From contig NZ_JAFCMM010000001.1 in assembly GCF_018131225.1 (NCBI RefSeq), positions 1,922,001 through 1,986,000 of the forward strand: a DNA stretch of 64,000 bases, in the 5' to 3' direction. The notes beneath the pieces are model-generated. The model did not search any database and was not told the DNA's origin. It saw only the letters and a list, made by a program, of their open reading frames with translations. Positions 56,479-64,000 of this stretch are shown one piece after another (the first letter of the stretch is position 1; each line of letters begins with the position of its first letter). The translations under genes were made by a program, and so were the position numbers. Source of the DNA: Bradyrhizobium sp. U87765 SZCCT0048 (lineage in GTDB: Bacteria > Pseudomonadota > Alphaproteobacteria > Rhizobiales > Xanthobacteraceae).

Positions 56479-57471
56479 TCAGCCCGGCTGATCTGCTGCG
56501 GCGAGCGCCTCCTCGGGAATGGCGACGCCATCCCGCATCGCCGCCTCGCGCTGCGTGAAGCGCCGCGCACCTGGCAGGCGTGCGCCATCCTGCATCACGA
56601 TCGACGCCGCCAGCGTCGTCATCAACGGTGCGAAGCGGTCGTGGCCGAAGGCGCAGGGATCGAACGCGACCATGAGTTGGCCCGTACCTGACGGGCCGCC
56701 CTCGGCATCGAGGAACGAACTGGCGGTCGCCGATGGCACGGCGCCGGCGAGGCAGACGGCCAGCACCTCGACGATCGCCGCCAGCGCCGCCCCCTTGGCG
56801 TCGCCGAGCGGCACCATGGTGCCCTTGAGGCCTGCGGCGGGATCAGTGGTCGCGTTACCGTTGGCGTCGAGCGCCCAGCCCTCGGGAATGGTTTCGCCGC
56901 GCTGCTTCGCAGCCACGAGATTGCCGCGCGCCACTTTGGACACCGAGAGATCGACAACCAATGGCGATGCATCATCGCGCGGTGCGGCGAAAGCGATCGG
57001 ATTGGTCCCGAACACCGGCACGCGACCGCCCCACGGCGCCATCGCCGCCGGCGTGTTGGCGACCATCAGCGCCACGAGGCCGGCACTCGCCAGCCGCTCG
57101 ACATGCCAGCCGGCGGCGCCGCAGTGGCTGGAGCGGTGGATCGCGGCGGTCGCAACACCCTGGTCCCGGGCCAGCGGCGGCAGCTCGCGCAGCGCGAGAT
57201 CGATCGCCGGGTAGGCAAAGCCGTTCGCGGCGTCGACCGCGAGCACCGCAGGCGCCGTCCGGGTCGCCACCGGCGTGGCCTGGCCATCGACCTTCCCGCT
57301 TCTCAGCAGCGTCAGGTAGGTCGGGATGCGCGACAGCCCATGGCCCTTCAGGCCATCCGCTTCGGCCGTCACCAGCGCGCGCGCCACCGCACCGGCGTTA
57401 TCGGCACTGCAGCCGTGACGCGCGAAGACGTCGGCGGTCCATGTGGTGGCGTCGGCGAGGCTGAGCTTCAT
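56479..57471 (-). CDS. Malate/L-lactate (Ldh) family dehydrogenase
   Basis: A 330-residue NAD(P)-dependent oxidoreductase of the LDH2/MDHG (YlbC/YiaK-like) family. Conserved parts include ALVTAEADGLKGHGLSRIPT near the start, AAIHRSSHCGAAGWHVERLA, APWGGRVPVFGTNPIAFAAP and VVDLSVSKVARGNLVAAKQR. These enzymes reduce or oxidise 2-oxo/2-hydroxy acids such as malate, ureidoglycolate or sulfolactate-type substrates. ATG 57471 begins the homologous part and has AGGAGC upstream; the frame to 57954 runs on without support. The closeness to a UxaA/SuyB-like lyase 1.1 kb away fits a sulfolactate or sugar-acid pathway. Confidence 0.88.
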   Translation of the reverse strand: MKLSLADATTWTADVFARHGCSADNAGAVARALVTAEADGLKGHGLSRIPTYLTLLRSGKVDGQATPVATRTAPAVLAVDAANGFAYPAIDLALRELPPLARDQGVATAAIHRSSHCGAAGWHVERLASAGLVALMVANTPAAMAPWGGRVPVFGTNPIAFAAPRDDASPLVVDLSVSKVARGNLVAAKQRGETIPEGWALDANGNATTDPAAGLKGTMVPLGDAKGAALAAIVEVLAVCLAGAVPSATASSFLDAEGGPSGTGQLMVAFDPCAFGHDRFAPLMTTLAASIVMQDGARLPGARRFTQREAAMRDGVAIPEEALAAADQPG

Positions 57472-57637
57472 GGGCCGCTCCTGATGGGATTGAAGCCGGA
57501 GTGTAGCGGCAAGAATCGACATGAGCGATATCGAAAGACCGTCGTGATGGACGCCGCGCAGCGGTGCTCCGGAACGACCAGAACGAACCCGACCACTCGT
57601 CAGGAGCAACGTCCCGGTTTGCAGTCCTGCTCGACCC

Positions 57638-58060
57638 TCATGAGGCCGGGAGCTTTCGCCTGGCCAACCCCTCCAGATGAGCACGCCGAGCCGCGGCCTT
57701 GCGCGCGCGTTCCCTGGCGCGACAGGCGCGACACCGTGTCGCCGTGGTGAACACATCGCCCTTGGCCGTCTCGTACCACCATTTCTGCTGCAGCGGCGTC
57801 CACACTTCCGCGACGCCGCAGTCCTTGCAGACAAAAGGCTGGGGCTGATAGGTCCCGCGCTCGACGAAGTGGGGAATGGAATAGCTGTTCGACGGCGCAA
57901 GTCGCGAGGGTTCGACCGCCACCTCGCCCCGCGCCAGCCTCGCCTCGAAATCACGACGGCGGCTTAGCTCGATCTCGCGGCGCGCCTGCTCGCGCACATC
58001 GTCCCTCTGCGCCTGCCGTTTGGCGTCGATCGCCTCGCGCTTCTGCTTGTTGCTGCCCAT
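57638..58060 (-). CDS. Zinc-ribbon (zf-trcl type) small protein
   Basis: A 140-residue protein with a charged helical N-terminal part (KQKREAIDAKRQAQRDDVRE) and a C-terminal zinc ribbon formed by FVCKDCGVAEVW and TRCRACRARERA (C-x2-C twice), spaced by a conserved QQKWWYETAKGDVFTTATRC stretch. This is the 'probable zinc-ribbon' domain found in small proteins of alphaproteobacteria. Its function is unknown; nucleic acid or protein binding is possible. Transcribed alone between two metabolic genes. Confidence 0.78.
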   Translation of the reverse strand: MGSNKQKREAIDAKRQAQRDDVREQARREIELSRRRDFEARLARGEVAVEPSRLAPSNSYSIPHFVERGTYQPQPFVCKDCGVAEVWTPLQQKWWYETAKGDVFTTATRCRACRARERARKAAARRAHLEGLARRKLPAS

Positions 58061-58253
58061 GACGGATCACCTGCCGCAACGACGCCCCCAAAGGACGGCC
58101 CACCACATTGCGGCAGGCCAACAATAGCCGAAGTCGACTGATGATGCATCAGACGCGGAAAGGCATCGCGAATACCACTGGCGCTGCGATGCATCGCCGG
58201 GTCACGGCGCTGTGCGCCGGCCCGGCATGACGACGAGAGAATGCATCCGCGCC

Positions 58254-59537
58254 TTAGGCGCTGCGGTAGAGCTTGGTCAGCGAGAACTCGCGGTGGCCGA
58301 GCGCTTCGGCCGCGGTGAGGCGGCCGTTGGCGGTGCGCGCGATCATGTCGATGAGGGCATCGCCGGCGTCCGAGATGGTCAGGTCGCGGCGAAGGATGCC
58401 GGTGACGTCGCAGTCGATATGCTCCGGCATGGTGCGCAGCGTCTTTGGATTGCCCGAGATCTTGATCACCGGCACGATCGGATTGCCGATGACATTGCCC
58501 TGGCCGGTCGGGAAGGTATGCACGACATAGCCCCCCGCCGCCATCAGGGTGACACACTCCGCCGCCGCAGACGACGAGTCCATGAAGTAGAGTCCCGGTC
58601 CCTTGTCCGGCGTCTCCGCCGGTTCGAGGATGTCGATGTAGCGGGAGGTGCGGCCGATCTTTTCGAGATTGCCGAGCGCCTTCTCCTCGATGGTGGTGAG
58701 GCCGCCGGCGATGTTGCCCTTGGTCGGCTGGCTATCGGAGAGATCGGAGGTCTTGTGGGCCTCGATTACCTCGTCCTGATAGGCCTTCCACATTGCGTAC
58801 CAGCGCTCGCCGACCTCGGAGCTCGCCGCACGCGCCTTGCACAGGTGCTCGGCGCCTGTGATCTCCGAGGTCTCGCCGAACACGCCGTAGATGCCCTTGG
58901 GCAGCAGCTTGTCATACATGTTGCCGACGGTCGGGCACGACGACAGCCCCGTGGTGGTGTCGGACTCGCCGCACTTGGTCGAGATCCACAGTTCCGAGAG
59001 GTCGCACGGCTCGCGCTGCAGCTCGGATGCCCACTGCAGGTAATCCTTCGCCACATAGGACGCCTTCGCGATGGTGGCGATGTCGCCGTGCTCCTCGATG
59101 CCGAATCCGGCGACCGGCTTGCCGGTCTTCGCAATGCCGTCGACGACGACCTTGGTCCAGGCCGGCTCGATGCCGATCACCACGACCGCGGCGACATTGG
59201 GATTGCTGCCGGTGCCGATCAGAGTGCGGAAATGCAGGTCGAGATCCTTTCCGAACTGCAGCCGGCCATAGGCGTGCGGGATCGCCAGCGTGCCCTTGAC
59301 GTTGTTCGCGACCGCTTCGCAGGCGGCATTGGAGAGATCGTCGAGCGGCAGGATCACCACATGGTTGCGCACGCCGACACGGCCGTTGTCGCGGCGCCAG
59401 CCGGTGATCGCGGACGACGTCGCACGGCTGATCGCAGGCGCCTTGTAGGACGGCATCTCGATCGAGCGCCCGCGGACGTCAGCGAGCTGCGTTTTTGCAT
59501 GGGCATAGTCTGTGACGATCGATACGGGACTGGACAT
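58254..59537 (-). CDS. UxaA/SuyB-type large subunit of a split dehydratase or sulfo-lyase
   Basis: A 427-residue protein of the altronate/galactarate dehydratase C-terminal family. Visible parts are [20 protein letters not shown] near the start, [20 protein letters not shown] with metal-binding Cys residues, [20 protein letters not shown], and the [20 protein letters not shown] motif toward the end. A small SAF-domain protein is encoded 8 bases upstream on the same strand, so the enzyme is split into two chains as in SuyAB (sulfolactate sulfo-lyase) and some UxaA. GAGGGC precedes ATG 59537. The substrate may be sulfolactate, altronate or another sugar acid; not decidable here. Confidence 0.85.
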   Translation of the reverse strand: MSSPVSIVTDYAHAKTQLADVRGRSIEMPSYKAPAISRATSSAITGWRRDNGRVGVRNHVVILPLDDLSNAACEAVANNVKGTLAIPHAYGRLQFGKDLDLHFRTLIGTGSNPNVAAVVVIGIEPAWTKVVVDGIAKTGKPVAGFGIEEHGDIATIAKASYVAKDYLQWASELQREPCDLSELWISTKCGESDTTTGLSSCPTVGNMYDKLLPKGIYGVFGETSEITGAEHLCKARAASSEVGERWYAMWKAYQDEVIEAHKTSDLSDSQPTKGNIAGGLTTIEEKALGNLEKIGRTSRYIDILEPAETPDKGPGLYFMDSSSAAAECVTLMAAGGYVVHTFPTGQGNVIGNPIVPVIKISGNPKTLRTMPEHIDCDVTGILRRDLTISDAGDALIDMIARTANGRLTAAEALGHREFSLTKLYRSA

Positions 59538-59544
59538 GGTGCCC

Positions 59545-59832
59545 TCACCAGCGCTTGGTCTTGGCATTGTGAACGTGAAGGTGTTCGCCCTTCCCGATCG
59601 CCGCCTTGGTGATGCCGACATCCTCGCCGTACTTCCACACCGTGGCCTGCGCCGGAATATCGTTCAGCGCCACCTTGTGGCCGATCGGAATGTCCATCTT
59701 CGCGATCAGGCGAAACGTGGTGTCGGTCTCGGTGATCAGGCACAGCATGTCGGTGCCGGCCTTCAGACCTTCGACCACCACGACGCCGCAATTATCCTTC
59801 GGCGAGTGGACCAGACAGTGGGGGTGAGTCAT
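59545..59832 (-). CDS. SAF-domain small subunit (UxaA/SuyA-like)
   Basis: A 95-residue protein with the SAF fold sequence [20 protein letters not shown] then [20 protein letters not shown] and the His-rich end [14 protein letters not shown]. It matches the N-terminal domain of altronate dehydratase UxaA or the separate SuyA small subunit. The stop is 8 bases before the large-subunit start, indicating one operon. GGAAAGG lies upstream of the ATG. The two chains should form one enzyme. Confidence 0.85.
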   Translation of the reverse strand: MTHPHCLVHSPKDNCGVVVVEGLKAGTDMLCLITETDTTFRLIAKMDIPIGHKVALNDIPAQATVWKYGEDVGITKAAIGKGEHLHVHNAKTKRW

Positions 59833-59880
59833 GGCGCCTTTCCAGAGATCCGGGGGACGGATGATCGCATTTTCTCATTC

Positions 59881-59970
59881 CGTCATGCCCGCGCTTGTCG
59901 CGGGCCTCCATGTCTTCACGACCTCATGACAAGCAAGGCGTGGATGGCCGGGACAAGCCCGGCCATGACG
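59881..59970. repeat. Composite palindromic repeat, family 2, copy 2
   Basis: The right part 59939-59970 is the same 32-base unit as at 41193-41224. The left part, 59881-59912 (CGTCATGCCCGCGCTTGTCG...), is a diverged inverted copy of it. Together they make a 90-base element able to fold as a long hairpin, typical of the family in Bradyrhizobium-type genomes. Confidence 0.8.
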
Positions 59971-60016
59971 GCAACACTGACGATCGAGCGAGCGCATCGC
60001 GTGCAGATCGCTTCAA

Positions 60017-60037
60017 GTCTTGTATAAGATATAAGAC
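60017..60037. promoter_or_regulatory. Candidate GntR operator
   Basis: GTCTTGTATAAGATATAAGA plus one further base (60017-60037) is an imperfect 21-base dyad: GTCTTGTATA on the left matches the inverse GTCTTATATC of the right in eight of ten positions. It lies 18 bases before the GntR start, overlapping an AT-rich segment likely to be the promoter. It could regulate this gene and the divergent split lyase. Confidence 0.65.
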
Positions 60038-60054
60038 CTGATAGGCTGTCAACG

Positions 60055-60828
60055 ATGAAGCGCGCGCCCCTCCACCATGTTGCCGGGACCGCCGCGTCCG
60101 GCGCGGCGCGCCGCGCGGCAACGCCGGATTTCCGGCCACTGTACCGCCAGGTGAAAGAGACGCTGATCCGCCGCATCGCCGAGGGGCGCTGGACGCCGGA
60201 CAAGGCGATCCCCAACGAATTCGAGCTCGCGGCCGATCTCGGCGTCAGCCAGGGCACGGTCCGCAAGGCGCTCGACGAGATGGCCGGCGAGAACCTGCTG
60301 GTGCGCTATCAGGGCCGCGGCACCTTCGTTGCCGCCCATGACGAGCCGCGGATCCTGTTCCAGTTCTTCAAGCTGACACCGGACCATGGTGCGCGCGTCT
60401 ATCCTGAAAGCCGCGTGCTTGGGACCAGCGAAATCAAGGCGCCGCGTGCCACCGCCGCGGCGCTGGCGCTGCCGCCGGAGGCGCGGGTAATCCGCATCCG
60501 CCGGCTGCGCTCGCTCGCGGGCCGGCCGGCGATCGTCGAGACCATTCTGCTCCCGGCGACGCGGTTCACCCGCCTCACCGGCTCCCCGATCCCCAACAAC
60601 CTCTATCAGCTCTACGCCACCCGTTTCGGCGCGCGCATCGCGCGGGCCGAGGAGCGGCTGAAGGCCGTGGCGCTCTCGGCGACGGACGCCGGCGCGCTCG
60701 GCTCGCCGCCACGCACGCCCGCCCTTCTCATCGACCGCACCGCCTTCGACCTCGAAGGCCGCGCGGTCGAACATCGTCTCAGCGTCTGCCTCACCGAGGC
60801 CACTCATTACCTGTCGGATCTGAGATGA
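60055..60828 (+). CDS. GntR-family (HutC-type) regulator with UTRA domain
   Basis: A 257-residue regulator. The winged helix is PLYRQVKETLIRRIAEGRWT then IPNEFELAADLGVSQGTVRK with the recognition helix, and LVRYQGRGTFVA is the wing. The C-terminal UTRA domain contains RVIRIRRLRSLAGRPAIVET and FDLEGRAVEHRLSVCL, which sense a small ligand. The gene is divergent from the split UxaA-type lyase and followed by a Bug-type binding protein, so it is the likely local regulator. Ligand unknown. Confidence 0.9.
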   Translation: MKRAPLHHVAGTAASGAARRAATPDFRPLYRQVKETLIRRIAEGRWTPDKAIPNEFELAADLGVSQGTVRKALDEMAGENLLVRYQGRGTFVAAHDEPRILFQFFKLTPDHGARVYPESRVLGTSEIKAPRATAAALALPPEARVIRIRRLRSLAGRPAIVETILLPATRFTRLTGSPIPNNLYQLYATRFGARIARAEERLKAVALSATDAGALGSPPRTPALLIDRTAFDLEGRAVEHRLSVCLTEATHYLSDLR

Positions 60829-60975
60829 CGCGCGCAGCGGCGCCGGACGCGACCTGTCCCGCGCCGCCATCGACCAACCCTGCCGGCCGCTCTCGCAGCT
60901 GACGACAGTTCCGCTTCCTTCGCACCGCTCTGCTACATTCTGAATGTCACGCTTCTCCCGGGGAGGACGACAAGA

Positions 60976-61977
60976 ATGAGTTTCGCGATCCGTTGCCGAC
61001 GCCTTGCTCTCGCCCTGCTGGTGCTTGCCGGCGTCGCACGGCCCGGCGACGCCGCGGCCGACGACTACCCGACCCGCATCATCACACTGGTGGTGCCATT
61101 CGCGGCCGGCGGCCCATCCGACGTCATCGCCCGTCTGCTCGCGCATTCCATGAGCCAGACGCTGGGACAGCAGGTCATCGTCGAAAATGTCGCCGGCGCC
61201 GGCGGCACCATCGGCGCCGCACGGGTCGCCCGCACAGCGCCGGACGGCTATACGCTGCTGATCCATCACCTCGCGCTGACGGCTGCGCCGAGCCTCTACA
61301 GCAATCTCAGCTACGACACCAGGACGGCATTCACACCGCTCGGCCTCATCAACACCGGACCGATGGTGCTGGTCGGACGCAAGACGCTGGCCGCACAGAC
61401 CGCGCAGGAGCTGGTCGCCTATTTCAAGCGCGAGGGCGACAAGATCACCATGGCTCACGCCGGCGTCGGCTCCAACGCCCATCTCTGCGCCATCCTGCTC
61501 AGCCAGGCCATCGGCCTCAAGCAGGTCTACGTGCCTTACAACGGCACCGGTCCGGCGATGAACGATATCGTCACCGGCCAGGTCGACGCGCTGTGCGATC
61601 AGTCGACGACTGCAGTGCCGCAGATCGTCAGCGGCACGGTGCGCGGCTACATCGTCACGTCGGCGACGCCGATCGACGCCATCAAGGAGGTCGCGACCGC
61701 CCCCGCGGCGGGACTGCCGGAGTTCGACATGGCAATCTGGCACGGCCTCTACGCGCCGAAGGACACGCCACCGGCAGTCGTTGCCAAGTTGAACAAGGCG
61801 CTGGCCATCGCGCTCGCCGATTCCCTGGTGATCGAGCGCTTCAAGGCGGTCGGCACCACGCCGTTCCCGCCATCCGAATGGTCACCCGAGGCACACAAGA
61901 CGCGCTTCCTCGCCGAGATCGACCGGTGGGGCGGTCTGCTCAAAACGGCGGGTGTGACGCCGGCGACCGCGCGTTGA
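60976..61977 (+). CDS. Bug family substrate-binding protein (tripartite tricarboxylate type)
   Basis: A 333-residue periplasmic protein. After a signal peptide (LALALLVLAGVARPGDAAA) comes the Bug/TctC start YPTRIITLVVPFAAGGPSDV and IARLLAHSMSQTLGQQVIVE, then GAGGTIGAARVARTAPDGYT. Such proteins bind a carboxylate and, where TctA/TctB membrane partners exist, deliver it for uptake. No partner is in the window, which is common for this very numerous group. GGGAGGA precedes ATG 60976. It probably belongs to the GntR-controlled locus. Confidence 0.92.
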   Translation: MSFAIRCRRLALALLVLAGVARPGDAAADDYPTRIITLVVPFAAGGPSDVIARLLAHSMSQTLGQQVIVENVAGAGGTIGAARVARTAPDGYTLLIHHLALTAAPSLYSNLSYDTRTAFTPLGLINTGPMVLVGRKTLAAQTAQELVAYFKREGDKITMAHAGVGSNAHLCAILLSQAIGLKQVYVPYNGTGPAMNDIVTGQVDALCDQSTTAVPQIVSGTVRGYIVTSATPIDAIKEVATAPAAGLPEFDMAIWHGLYAPKDTPPAVVAKLNKALAIALADSLVIERFKAVGTTPFPPSEWSPEAHKTRFLAEIDRWGGLLKTAGVTPATAR

Positions 61978-61990
61978 CCTGGAGATGCCG

Positions 61991-62425
61991 ATGTCCGCGT
62001 TGAGCAAGACCGACATCATCGCCTGCCTGCGCGACCATCGGCTCGCCGTGATCGCGACCCGCGCAGCCGACGGCGCGCCGCAGGCGGCCGTCGTCGGCAT
62101 CGCCGTCTCCGATGGATGCGACGTGATCTTCGACACCACGTCCGACAGCCGCAAGCACATCAACCTGACGCGCGATCCGCGCATCGCACTCGTGGTCTAC
62201 GGTGCCGAGGAGACGACGCTGCAACTCGAGGGCCTCGCGCACATGATGCCGGCCAGCGGCGTCGATGGCGCCGCGTTGCGCGAGGCCTATTATGCAACGT
62301 GGCCGGACGGGCGCGATCGCCTGCGCAGGCCGAATCTTGCCTACTGGCGCATCGCCCCGCACTGGGCACGTCTGTCGAACTTCGCCGCGACGGCCGTGAT
62401 CCGCGAATGGACCTCACCAGCCTGA
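61991..62425 (+). CDS. PPOX-class F420/FMN-binding protein (pyridoxamine-phosphate-oxidase fold)
   Basis: A 144-residue split-barrel flavoprotein with LSKTDIIACLRDHRLAVIAT, then DGAPQAAVVGIAVSDGCDVI and TSDSRKHINLTRDPRIALVV. These match the PPOX-class family of small FMN or F420 proteins. Function unknown. GGAG at 61981-61984 directly abuts ATG 61985, but has a good spacing to ATG 61991, which is therefore used. The gene follows the Bug gene by about 15 bases. Confidence 0.85.
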   Translation: MSALSKTDIIACLRDHRLAVIATRAADGAPQAAVVGIAVSDGCDVIFDTTSDSRKHINLTRDPRIALVVYGAEETTLQLEGLAHMMPASGVDGAALREAYYATWPDGRDRLRRPNLAYWRIAPHWARLSNFAATAVIREWTSPA

Positions 62426-62570
62426 ACGGCCGGGCATCGACGTGCGAACGCGATTGCGCTAGAGACGCCTCCGACCGCTGTAATTTTCTGACGATCGAGC
62501 CGTCCCGCATGCACAGTCGACCGCGCCCGCCCGCCCCCTGCCTTGCTGCAACGCAACAAAAGAGGGGCCA

Positions 62571-63827
62571 ATGAGCGGCCATGGCATCGTCATTCTCGGC
62601 GCGGGCCATGGCGGCAGCCAGCTCGCGGCGAGCCTGCGACAGGAGGGGTTCGACGGCCCGGTCACGCTGGTGTCGGACGAGACCGACATTCCCTATCACA
62701 AGCCACCGCTGTCCAAGGCTTTCCTCAAGACGCCGGACATGGCGCCGCAGTTGCTGCGCGCCGAGAGCACCTATGTCGACAACGCCGTCACGCTGCGGTT
62801 CGGCGCGCGCGCGACCGCGCTGGACCTGCGTGCGCGGCGGCTCGAGTTCGCCCAGGGCGCACCGCTGCCGTTCGACCATCTCGTGCTCGCCACCGGCGCG
62901 CGGGCACGCCGCCTCACGGTTCCCGGCCACGACCTCGCGGGCGTCTTCACCCTGCGCACCGTCGGCGACGCACGCGCGCTGCGCGCGGCGATCCCGACCG
63001 CGCAGGCTGTCGCCGTCATCGGCGGCGGCTTCGTCGGGCTGGAGGCCGCGGCCTCGCTCGCCGGCCTCGGCAAGCAGGTGACGGTGATCGAGGCGGCGGA
63101 CCGCATTCTGGGCCGCGTGCTGGCGCCGCCGATGTCGGCCTACATGGCCGAGCTGCACAAGAGCCTTGGCGTCAAGCTGCTGACCGGCACGGGTGTCGCC
63201 CGGCTTGAAGGCGCGAACGGCCACGTCATCGCGGTGCTGACCACCGACGGCGCACAAATCGCCGCCGACATGGTCATTGTCGGCATCGGCGCCAATCCCG
63301 ATATCGCCCTTGCCGAGCAGGCCGGCATCGCCTGTGACAACGGCATCGCTGTCGACGGCACGCTGCGCAGCTCGGTCGCGGAAGTCCTCGCGATCGGCGA
63401 CTGCGCGTCCTACGAGCACTGGCAGACCGGCAGCCGACTGCGCCTCGAATCCGTGCAGAACGCCACCGACCAGGCGCGGCATGCCGCACGCGTGCTCACG
63501 AACAAGCCGGAAACGGCGGGCTATCGCGAGGTGCCGTGGTTCTGGTCCGACCAGGGACCGGCGAAGCTGCAGATGGTCGGCCTCGCCCACGGCGCGACAC
63601 GCCAGGTGATCAGCGGTGCGGCGGAGGACGGCGCATTCTCGATCTACCACCTGCGCGATGACGAACTGCTGGCGATCGATTCCATCAACCGCCCCGCCGA
63701 CCATATGCTCGGCCGCCGCATGCTGGCGTCGGGCTTCCATCCCGGCGCCGCGCTGATCGCCGAAGGCCCGGCCGCGCTGAAAGCCGCGTTCGCGGAGTTC
63801 GGCAAGGCCGTGCCGAGCGCGCGCTAG
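62571..63827 (+). CDS. FAD-dependent NAD(P)H:ferredoxin-type reductase
   Basis: A 418-residue pyridine-nucleotide-disulfide oxidoreductase-type protein of the rubredoxin/ferredoxin reductase group used in dioxygenase and P450 systems. The FAD site is HGIVILGAGHGGSQLAASLR, the NAD site VAVIGGGFVGLEAAASLAGL near residue 145, and the second FAD segment EVLAIGDCASYEHWQTGSR. A conserved VPWFWSDQGPAKLQMVGLA marks the C-terminal domain of this group. GAGGGG lies before the ATG. No ferredoxin gene is adjacent, so its electron partner is unknown. Confidence 0.92.
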   Translation: MSGHGIVILGAGHGGSQLAASLRQEGFDGPVTLVSDETDIPYHKPPLSKAFLKTPDMAPQLLRAESTYVDNAVTLRFGARATALDLRARRLEFAQGAPLPFDHLVLATGARARRLTVPGHDLAGVFTLRTVGDARALRAAIPTAQAVAVIGGGFVGLEAAASLAGLGKQVTVIEAADRILGRVLAPPMSAYMAELHKSLGVKLLTGTGVARLEGANGHVIAVLTTDGAQIAADMVIVGIGANPDIALAEQAGIACDNGIAVDGTLRSSVAEVLAIGDCASYEHWQTGSRLRLESVQNATDQARHAARVLTNKPETAGYREVPWFWSDQGPAKLQMVGLAHGATRQVISGAAEDGAFSIYHLRDDELLAIDSINRPADHMLGRRMLASGFHPGAALIAEGPAALKAAFAEFGKAVPSAR

Positions 63828-64000
63828 GATCTTTCCGAGCCGTCCGCCCTCGGTTGTGGCGCGAACCTGAAGCATGCCGGGATTTCCCGGCACCTTCGCG
63901 CTCGATCTAACACCCTGAAACATAACAGTATTCACGACCAGCCCCGCGACCTCGGCCAACCTGCAGCGATTTTTCACGACAGGTTCGCGCAGACGCCGCC
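63828..64000. other. Window end after the reductase gene
   Basis: About 170 bases with no gene recognised. GCCGGGATTTCCCGGC at about 63874-63889 is a short perfect hairpin. It is followed by AT-richer sequence that could be a promoter of a gene beyond the window. Confidence 0.35.

Noticed and set aside
62160..63977. 605-codon open frame antisense to the PPOX and reductase genes
   Set aside because: Shadow frame; both plus-strand genes have clear family motifs.

Overview
The window looks like chromosome of a high-GC alphaproteobacterium of the Bradyrhizobium/Rhodopseudomonas/Afipia group (Nitrobacteraceae). This rests on the strong GC bias at third codon positions, DUF1656/FUSC efflux genes, DUF1194, DUF3551, RT0821-like and zf-trcl small proteins, 4HB chemoreceptors, HpaB and Bug proteins, and intergenic palindromic repeats typical of these genomes. 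The exact species cannot be read from the sequence alone.
Layout. 1-1430: end of a FUSC/DUF1656/HlyD efflux operon with overlapping genes. 1431-4642: an AT-richer accessory stretch beside a tRNA-Gln gene, holding a decayed Mu-like portal gene fragment (DUF935-like) and three orphan genes. 5055-13906: core genes: acyl-CoA dehydrogenase, HDAC-family deacetylase, xseB, an alpha/beta hydrolase, dxs, tlyA and an RlmD-type RNA methyltransferase. 13912-18547: an aromatic-degradation cluster (LysR, intradiol dioxygenase, flavin reductase, HpaB-type oxygenase). 18611-24000: a VWA protein, two tandem chemoreceptors with strong terminators, and a Gly/His-rich exported protein. 24172-26825: fabI, histidine phosphatase and aroC. 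26990-31946: ECF sigma/anti-sigma pair, DnaJ-like co-chaperone, pdxH and a short-chain dehydrogenase.
32165-41134: HAD phosphatase, CorA, two tandem L,D-transpeptidase lipoproteins, an extensin-like protein, an acyl-CoA ligase, a DUF1499-like protein and an MBL-fold hydrolase. 41442-51849: glutaryl-CoA dehydrogenase, RibB with a degenerate RibA domain, a YegD-like Hsp70, a membrane protein with a newly noticed internal repeat, an MFS transporter, a membrane ClpP-like fusion protein and an H1-like protein. 51948-54315: an ohr/ohrR-type peroxide-response locus with a Tat-exported hydrolase, a small membrane ORF coupled to ohr, and matching palindromes in the divergent promoter. 54462-63827: fasciclin protein, TetR/GST pair with a perfect palindrome between them, Ldh-family dehydrogenase, a split UxaA-type lyase, GntR regulator with its own likely operator, a Bug solute-binding protein, a PPOX flavoprotein and an FAD-dependent reductase.
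The least explained items are the repeat-bearing membrane protein next to the Hsp70 (45782-47422), the GYF-like/TM/ClpP-like fusion (49166-51181), the small ORF after ohr (51948-52145), and the phage-derived scar beside tRNA-Gln. No CRISPR array, complete insertion sequence, integrase, rRNA or riboswitch was recognised.
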